Positions 59,101 to 64,000 of a stretch of 64,000 nt of DNA are shown one piece after another. Position numbers and translations under genes: made by a program. Numbering within the stretch: position 1 is the stretch's first letter; the number at the start of each line of letters is the position of its first letter. The stretch is from positions 9,166,701-9,230,700 of the forward strand of contig NC_037261.1 in NCBI RefSeq assembly GCF_000002425.4, in the 5' to 3' direction. The notes beneath the pieces were generated by a model. That model saw nothing but the letters and a program-made list of their open reading frames with translations. It had not been told where the DNA came from and ran no database searches. The stretch comes from Physcomitrium patens. Lineage: Eukaryota; Streptophyta; Bryopsida; Funariales; Funariaceae.

Positions 59101-59758
59101 TTACGCTTTCAGAAATAGGTGCAGCATAAATAGCAAAAGTTGATCCTTCTTTTGCTGCGTGTATAAATGCTTTTGCACCTATAAGTGCGGGTTTTACTAT
59201 ACTAGACTCATGGTTTTTTACTTGATTAATAGAACTGTTACTAATGCTCTGAGGAAAATCAAGTTTACGAGAAATCCAATCTATTCGAGGATTATACTTT
59301 TCTAACCATGATAAGCCTAAAATTACTGGATTAGAGGGAGATCTAATTATATTAAAAATTATGCAACTACTATGACCATTTATTACTACATCTACAGGAA
59401 GTGTTTCGTGAGTTACATCTCCAGAAGACAACAGACGACCATCTATGACTTCTACGTGTACAGGTTTAGTTTTTTGTATTAATGATATTCTATGACATCT
59501 AGCAAATTCTTCATCTAAAAAACAAGATGAGGCTCCTGAATCTACCAAGGCAGAGGCTTTGTAATTATTAGGTCCTAAACGCACATCTATTATAAAACAA
59601 GGAGATGGTTCTGAAGAGAGGATAAGACCTTCATTAGAAGTTGTACAAGATTCCAGCCGCACGGTCCCTATTGTAGCTGGACGTACTCGTTTTCCGACAT
59701 ACTGTCTTCTTTGACAGCCGTACTCCTCATTTTGTAGTTGCGTCGCTTCTTTGGACAA
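56174..59758 (-). CDS. pol of A1: protease, RT, RNase H, integrase, chromodomain
   Basis: 1194 codons, unbroken. Protease: VDSG at residues 72-75. [12 protein letters not shown] (about 304-313), MPFGLTNAPATFQ (384-396), catalytic YLDD at 414-417. RNase H: METNASDFALG, with Asn at 562 where the catalytic Asp is expected; KELLAI near 603; VYTNHKNLEYF, with Asn at about 631 where another Asp is usual; LSDALSR near 675. Integrase: H-H-C-C finger (CDIC near 816), D849, D909 (SDRGTQF), E945 (GQTERVN). GPF module about 1075-1110; chromodomain about 1135-1190 (EFEVEEILDSR, LEYLVHWRGY, TWEP). It overlaps gag by 91 bases in the -1 frame, so Gag-Pol needs a -1 shift or another trick. The protein makes and inserts element DNA. 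Confidence 0.9.
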   Translation of the reverse strand: MSKEATQLQNEEYGCQRRQYVGKRVRPATIGTVRLESCTTSNEGLILSSEPSPCFIIDVRLGPNNYKASALVDSGASSCFLDEEFARCHRISLIQKTKPVHVEVIDGRLLSSGDVTHETLPVDVVINGHSSCIIFNIIRSPSNPVILGLSWLEKYNPRIDWISRKLDFPQSISNSSINQVKNHESSIVKPALIGAKAFIHAAKEGSTFAIYAAPISESVKTSSGIPSQYQDYQDVFEKKNADILPEHRPYDCSIDLKEGTLPPFGPIYSLSQDELAELKTYIDENLAKNFIRHSKSPAGAPILFVKKKDGSLRMCVDYRGLNKITIKNRYPLPLISGLLDQLNQAKIYTKMDLRGAYNLVRIKEGDEWKTAFRTRYGHFEYNVMPFGLTNAPATFQHLMNDVFREFLDNFVVCYLDDILIYSKNVEEHEIHVCQVLQKLRDAGLYAKMEKCVFHTTQVDFLGYIISNDGLMMDSKKVQTIMDWKIPKTVRDVQCFLGFANYYRIFIKDFSRVAAPLTRLTSKDKFQWNQEAEAAFEALKTSFVSAPVLYRVDFSKVFFMETNASDFALGAVLSQMGTDDKLHPIAFHSRKFSAAEINYEIHDKELLAIVDSFQEWRHYLEGASSPVTVYTNHKNLEYFMSARVLNHRQARWSMSLSRFDFIITYRPGKQQGLSDALSRRSYFAPKEGDAAFEQQRTVLLKPEQFHLRAVKSTLTVDSTFLKQIQSSMSSDPLVHDIENNSSKSHDSSKFEFKNNLLYFEGRLYVPEGKARLRVLQARHDFPAAGHFGYNKTLELISRDFWWPQMWKSVKDFVQSCDICSRSKIPRHRPYGLLQPLPIPEQPWSSVSMDFITDLPNSRSYDSIFVIVDRFTKMAHFMPCIKSITGEETAKLFIDNIYRYHGLPKDIISDRGTQFVSRFWRTLFKILKVDIKLSSAFHPQTDGQTERVNQVLEQYLRCTINYQQDDWTNLLPLAEFAYNNTVHSSTQQTPFFANYGYHPRLDTFDFSKVDNPAAEDMANRLSELHAIMKAQLKKAQERQKINADLYRKEQPQINVGDKVWLLRRNIKTTRPCDKLDYRRLGPFSVSEQINPVAYRLHLPESMKIHPVFHVSLLEPYKTVDIQGRRQMPPPPIEVDNNEEFEVEEILDSRRHRNKLEYLVHWRGYDISERTWEPSRNLANASAKVKVFHQRHPSKPR

Positions 59759-60675
59759 TGTTGAGCAGTGTGCTTAGGTTCTCCACAATATAAGCACAAT
59801 CCTTCTTGTCGACGACGAGACTTTTCTTGCTCAGTAAGAGGTTTGAAACGTACCGCATCAATTTGCATATCCTCTACTTCTGAAGGTATGTGTTGAGGAG
59901 ACGTCGGTGTTGCCATTGAATTGTAGTAACGTTGAGGCCCACTTGTGCGACTCTCGGATCGAAATTCAAAAAGTCGATTGTCGCACTTCACAGCAAAGTC
60001 AATTGCTTGACTCAATGTTTGAGGATCAGGTAAATTAAGCATCAATTTCTTTACCTCATATTGTAATCCGTAGAGAAATTGACTCACAAGTGCGGCATCA
60101 TCCCACTTGATATCAGTTGCAAGTTGTCAAAATTGCGAAGCATATAATGTTACTGATCGATTGCCTTGTCGCAAAATACGGATCTTGTTGGTTGCAACAC
60201 AAATTGCATCATGTTCTCCAAACATGGATCGAAACTCCGCCAAAAAAGCCTCCAGATTATCCAATATTGGATCTCGTCGTTCAAGAAAAGATGAAAACCA
60301 TGACAATGCTGAACCTGAAAGAAGTGTACCAATGAATCTAACTTGTGACCCTGGAGTTGGATAGCTCTGGGGTTGAAGTTCAATCACTAGTTGGACCTGA
60401 TTGATGAATCCTCGAAACTTGGATCTGGTACCATCAAACTTCTCAGGCAAGGCAACTCTCGGCTCTCTAACACTCGAAGGGTGTTCCATTCTGGGAGAAG
60501 GGACATGGTTTGGTGCAGATGTTGAAGCAGCCCCAATCATCTCTATATCTTCACTTCCTACCATTCTTGTTGCTCCTTGTGGTGGTAAATTGAGTTGATG
60601 CATCGCAAGCATTAACTCCCTCAATTGTTCTTGCATCTGTGCCATTGCACTCTTCATTTCAACAAGCTCTGCCAT
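59668..60675 (-). pseudogene. gag of A1, one nonsense codon
   Basis: From ATG 60675 (MAELVEMKSAMAQMQ) to a stop at 59668, one frame broken only by TGA at 60127-60129. Family B gag has Arg at that place (DFRQLA versus QF*QLA), so the TGA comes from CGA by one C-to-T change. Features: coiled N-terminus, capsid region (LPEKFDGTRSKFRGFINQ, LSGSALSWFSSFL) and a zinc knuckle CLYCGEPKHTAQHC near the end. It would assemble the particle and bind element RNA. Classed as broken, but one reversion or readthrough would restore it. Confidence 0.85.
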
Positions 60676-60870
60676 AGTAGCACTTAGAAAAGAGAAGATG
60701 TCTAATAACGCTCAAAATAGAAGAGAGGAATTGATAACAAAGAAAATACTAAGAACAATATCAGTTTAAAAGAGGGTAATCCGTAACTTCTAATGCGCTT
60801 ATGTCTTATCAAGAAAAAGGGGTAATCCACTCTTAATCAAGAAAAGACAAAGCTCTGATATTGTAAGTGT

Positions 60871-60881
60871 ACTCTTGTCAA
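60871..60881 (-). promoter_or_regulatory. A1 primer-binding site, self-priming type
   Basis: On the minus strand TTGACAAGAGT, two bases (GA) after the 5' LTR end. It is exactly complementary to ACTCTTGTCAA, the first 11 nt of the predicted transcript (61061-61051). No TGG needed for tRNA pairing adjoins the LTR. Confidence 0.65.
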
Positions 60882-60883
60882 TC

Positions 60884-61424
60884 TGTCAAGGACAAGAACT
60901 CGATGAAAGCTAAAGAGTAAGTGAGACTTTTCTCAAAAAAAAAATAGGACAAAATAGAAATATGTATATTAAGAAAGAAACTGGAATGGCTATTGCCAAA
61001 ATACAAGAAAACTAGAGACCCTTGAAACTAGACTAGAAGCAAGAAAGGAGTTGACAAGAGTGAAGAGGGCTTCACTCTTGCCTCTATATATACTATCTAA
61101 CTAGAAGCCACATGGCGATGTTCTATAAGACCTCCAATATATGTTGACTTTCTAGGCCACATGCCTTTGCTTGCAAGGCAAGTTTTCTATGGATGGACCA
61201 CGTAGTTAGCTTGTTCTTTAAGCTTCCAACATGTGTGGCACATGGCTAACTTGTTGACCAAGTTTCTAGCCTAAAAGTCAACTATAGACTCCTATAAAGT
61301 CAAAGCAGCGTCTATGAAGCTTCTAAGAAGCTTGTCTAGAAGATATTACATAATTAACCTACTTTTATCTACTTTTACATACTTTTATCTATTCATATAG
61401 GTAATTATATGTATGTCCGTGACA
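60884..61424 (-). repeat. A1 5' LTR
   Basis: 541 bp, transcribed toward lower coordinates. Followed downstream by the self-priming site and the gag leader. Confidence 0.9.
61051..61092 (-). promoter_or_regulatory. A1 core promoter with hairpin and transcript start
   Basis: On the minus strand, TATATATA (61092-61085) is followed by CAAGAGTGAAG, CCCT and CTTCACTCTTG, a perfect 11-bp inverted repeat with a 4-base loop. The CA at 61062-61061 is 31 bp from the TATA start, a standard plant start site. The RNA would then begin ACUCUUGUCAA. Confidence 0.6.
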
Positions 61425-61429
61425 AACAT

Positions 61430-62186
61430 TTAGGTTACTACGGGCATCTTTCCCAATATAGGACCTGAATTGGTCGAGCGACTCAATGTGGTCCTGATTA
61501 CGGGATTCGATTCTGTTTCAGGCTGTCCTGTTCTCTGTGCCGTTTCAGGGAACGTTGTTTTCGGTAAATGGATTTCTTAAAGGTAAAAACGGAGGAGAAA
61601 GCTTGACGGCGAGAGCCAATTTTGGATTCAAGCTTGAGGTAGGAGCCAATTCCGGATCTTAGTCGGAAGATTGAAGAAATTCAGAGGATAAGGTTAGGGG
61701 GGGATATAGTTTTGAGGGGGGAGGTTTTTTTTCGGGGGAATCGGGGGGGGAGCGAGTTTTCAAGCTTTTGCAAGGTTACCAGTTCGGTTTTTCATTGGAG
61801 GTTTTTGAAAGATCAAGGGAATTAGAGAGAGGAGCTTCATGCTTCGGGTCGGGGAAGGAAAGACATAGAATTTGGATTTTTCTTCTTCGTAGAGTTTTGG
61901 GAAGACTGAGGCAATCGCTGCTGAAGTCAGTGTTGTAATGGTGAATCGGGATTTTTAAATGAAGTGGGTTTGAATACTCTTGACTGTTTTGTAAAATCGA
62001 GTTACGTCTATGCTTGAAGGATTAAAGGGGTGTCTATAGGATTGAGTATGCGGAGTGAATGAAATTTATTGGGTTAATCTAACAGGACAGTCAGTGGATA
62101 CAAGATCGTAAGTACAAAGAAGTATTGAAGATTAACAGTTTGGGTTGTTCGGGGTTCTCTGTAACGTCTAGAGACCTATCGGCTGG

Positions 62187-62224
<38 letters not shown>

Positions 62225-62396
62225 CTTCGACAAGAAGTCGAAGAGCATCCGTATAGATTTACGGTACATTGTTGTAGTCGTTTATATTCCAGCAGTCAAA
62301 AACTGATAGACTGCTTGACTATCGGCAAATCTCCATACTACCTTCTACAGCCAGACGCCCGGCGCGTTCTCGAGCAGGAAAGCACGTAATACGACA
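61430..62396 (+). repeat. C1 3' LTR, right part
   Basis: Remaining 967 bp of the C1 3' LTR after A1, including the G-rich block (61697-61750) and a 36-A run (62187-62222; 26 A in the 5' copy). Ends ACGACA at 62396, followed by duplication ACGT. Confidence 0.85.
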
Positions 62397-62400
62397 ACGT

Positions 62401-62767
62401 GTTGGGCTTGTTGGAACCTTACTTACAGGACAAGCTCTATCATGGTTTGCTCTTTTGTTTGAGAAACGATCGTCCATACTAAAAAATTTTGAAACCTTTT
62501 TGGAAGCGTTTGTAGAAGCATTTGGTGAAGATGACAAGGTTCGATGGGCTACAACAAAGATCCGACCACTACGACAAGAGATGCGCTCTACATTTGTTCA
62601 TGCATCGGACTTCAGGCAATTAGCATGCGACATCAATTGGGATGAAGAAGCGTTCATGAGTCAATTCTATTGGGATTTAAGGGACGATGTGAAGGATTTG
62701 CTGTTAACTCTTCCTGATCCGCAAATGCTCAACGAAGCTATTAGCCAAACTATGAAGTGCAACAACA
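62401..62767 (+). pseudogene. gag of B2, C-terminal part
   Basis: Continues the frame interrupted at 47458: VGLVGTLLTGQALSWFALLF, FLEAFVEAFGEDDKVR, HASDFRQLACDINWDEEAF, DVKDLLLTLPDPQMLNEAI, MKCNN. No stop in this half. After MKCNN the sequence passes abruptly into the inverted C5 copy, so the nucleocapsid part is missing. Confidence 0.8.
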
Positions 62768-64000
62768 CCAGAAACTCCTCCCAAAAATCCTTCAAAATTT
62801 TTATTTTCGTTTTCCATAAAATAAAGATAAAATCAACCGAAATCCAATACCTTCTACCTCAAGCTTTCACGTCGGGTTCACCACTTATGTCGTATTACGT
62901 GCTTTCCTGCTTGAGAACATGCTGGGCGTCTGGCTGTAGAAGGTAGTATAGAGATTCGCCAATAGTTAAGCAGTCTATCAGTTTTTGATTGCTGGAATAT
63001 AAACGACTGGAAGAATACACCGTAAATCTATATGGATGCCCTTCGACTACTTGTCGAAGTCCTTTTTGTCCCAGCCGGTAGGTCTCTAGACGTTACAAAG
63101 AACCCCGAACAATCCAATCTGCTAATCTCCGATACCGCTTTGTACTTACGATCTTGTATCCACTGACTGTCTTGTTAGATTAACCCAATAAATTTCATTC
63201 ACTCCGCATACTCAATCCTATAGACACTCTTTTAATTCTTCAATCACCGACGTAACTGGATTTCACAAAACAGTGAAGAGTAATCAAACCCACTTCATTA
63301 AAAAATCCCGATTCACCATTACAACACTGACTTCAGCAACGATTGCCTTAGTCTTCCCAAAACTATATGAAGAAGAAAAATCCAATTCTCCGTCTTTTCT
63401 TTCCCGACCCGAAGCATGAAGCTCCACTCTAATCCCCTTGATCTTCAAAAACCTCCAATGAAACCGAACTAGTAACCTTGCAAAGAGCTTGAAGCTAGCT
63501 CTTCCTTATCTTCCCAAAAAAAAAAAATCCTCCTCCCTGATCTCATTCTTCCCTTAACCTTATCCTCTGAATTTCTTCATTCTTCCGTCTTGGATCCGGA
63601 ATTGGCTCCCATCGTCAGAGCTTAGATCTGAAATTGACTCCCACTGTCAGAGCTTTCGAAATCGTACAAAGAATAGGACAGCCTGAAACAGAATCGAAAC
63701 CCCGTACTCGGGTCCACATTGAGTCGCCCGACCAATTCAGGTCTCACATTGGGTAAGATGCCCGTAGTAACCTGGATTTTCTCGTAATTAGATTGCATTG
63801 GATTGTCCGACCAATTCAGGTCTCATATTGGATAAGAGTCCAAAAGTAAGACCCGGATTTCCCCGTAATTAGACTGCATTGGGTTGCCCGACCAATTCAG
63901 GTCTCATATTGAATAAGCGGACCCGGATTGGATTCTCGAAATTGGATTCAATTGGCTCTTTGAACCAGGCTCACTCGTCGTGTGAATTGGTCCTTTCCCT
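62768..64000 (-). mobile_element. C5, inverted truncated family C copy
   Basis: On the minus strand this reads LTR (64000 to 62888, continuing outside), primer site (TAAGTGGTGAACCCGACGTG, 62887-62868), leader and the first codons of gag, stopping at 62768 within the codons equivalent to 48882-48930. No LTR or duplication at the 62767/62768 junction, so it arose by rearrangement or deletion. Confidence 0.8.
62888..64000 (-). repeat. C5 5' LTR, partial
   Basis: Inverted relative to C1. Lacks the long A run. Holds two and a part tandem units of about 80 bp around GACCAATTCAGGTCTCA (unit starts near 63731, 63810 and 63891). Confidence 0.8.

Larger units (their letters stand above)
55187..61424 (-). 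mobile_element. A1, young chromodomain gypsy element
   Basis: LTRs 55187-55726 (3') and 60884-61424 (5'), read on the minus strand, 5-bp duplication AACAT at 55182-55186 and 61425-61429. Between them: gag, pol, a third ORF and a polypurine tract. The LTRs differ by two substitutions and one 1-bp indel in 540 bp, so this is the youngest insertion here. Only one nonsense codon interrupts its genes. Confidence 0.9.
47459..62396 (+). mobile_element. C1, nearly complete family C gypsy element
   Basis: 5' LTR 47459-48810; primer site 48815-48830; gag-pol 48882-54730; purine tract 54781-54792; 3' LTR 54793-55186 plus 61430-62396, interrupted by A1. Duplication ACGT at 47455-47458 and 62397-62400. 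The two LTRs differ at about 2% of positions, so insertion is fairly recent, yet gag-pol already has about ten stops. Confidence 0.85.
46376..62767 (+). mobile_element. B2, family B element interrupted by C1
   Basis: 5' LTR 46376-46815, leader, and gag split in two by C1: 47096-47458 and 62401-62767. Beyond 62767 the sequence changes abruptly to an inverted family C copy, so pol and the 3' LTR are missing. The gag frame fits across the C1 insertion once one copy of the ACGT duplication is removed. Confidence 0.75.

Noticed and set aside
62455..62946. 163-codon frame joining gag to an unusual tail
   Set aside because: The tail is the antisense of the C5 leader and LTR; the fusion is a junction artefact. 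Only the gag part is annotated.
24506..64000. Fungal origin of the window because of RIP-like C-to-T decay and a fungal-type gypsy
   Set aside because: The ROCO gene, plant-type families D and E and uneven decay fit a plant better; methylation can give the same mutation type.

Overview
The window looks like AT-rich plant nuclear DNA, most plausibly from a moss (a Physcomitrium-like bryophyte). Two things suggest this. The only recognisable host gene is a decayed LRR-Roc-COR (ROCO) gene with plant-style introns. The remaining coding matter is almost entirely Ty3/gypsy retrotransposons, including chromodomain elements of the kind known from mosses. The moss assignment is an inference from protein style; no database search was possible. 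No bacterial or organellar genes, CRISPR arrays, rRNA or tRNA genes were seen.

Layout. 1-2760: integrase and a 3' extra ORF of an old gypsy element (family D). 5190-9940: gag, protease, RT and RNase H of a similar old element (family E). 9940-15220: AT-rich DNA with microsatellites and no gene. 15220-20008 (minus): ROCO pseudogene whose 5' exons sit in a GC-balanced island (about 18.4-21.3 kb) while its 3' exons have turned AT-rich. 21134-21342 (minus): an orphan terminal exon. 23997-24505: a DUF4283-like gene fragment. From 24506 to the end the window is a stack of nested gypsy elements.

The stack contains three families. Families A and B are related chromodomain elements with LTRs of about 0.41-0.54 kb and 5-bp target duplications. 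Family C has 1.35-1.86 kb LTRs, a single gag-pol frame and 4-bp duplications. The oldest copy, C4, starts at 24506. B1 (25933-41039, duplication GACTT) sits in the C4 5' LTR, and C3 (30200-39900, duplication ATGT) sits in B1. A solo C-type LTR (42818-44559) sits in C4 gag. A2 (from 45353) lies in C4, B2 (from 46376) in A2, C1 (47459-62396, duplication ACGT) in B2, and A1 (55187-61424, minus, duplication AACAT) in the 3' LTR of C1. The last chain is five levels deep. An inverted, truncated copy, C5, runs off the right end.

A1 is almost intact: near-identical LTRs, an unbroken 1194-codon pol, one nonsense codon in gag, and a small third ORF between pol and the polypurine tract. Older copies are eroded mainly by C-to-T and G-to-A changes, as expected of methylated DNA.

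The strongest unusual signals are in the A and B LTRs. (1) An 11-nt sequence at the predicted transcript start is complementary to the 11 nt lying two bases inside the 5' LTR, with three compensated differences between families; this is the layout of Tf1-type self-priming. (2) The B-family LTR carries an array of perfect heat-shock-element trimers upstream of its TATA box. (3) C3-type LTRs contain a captured gag zinc-knuckle segment, and one 430-bp tract is identical between otherwise diverged C3 LTRs.
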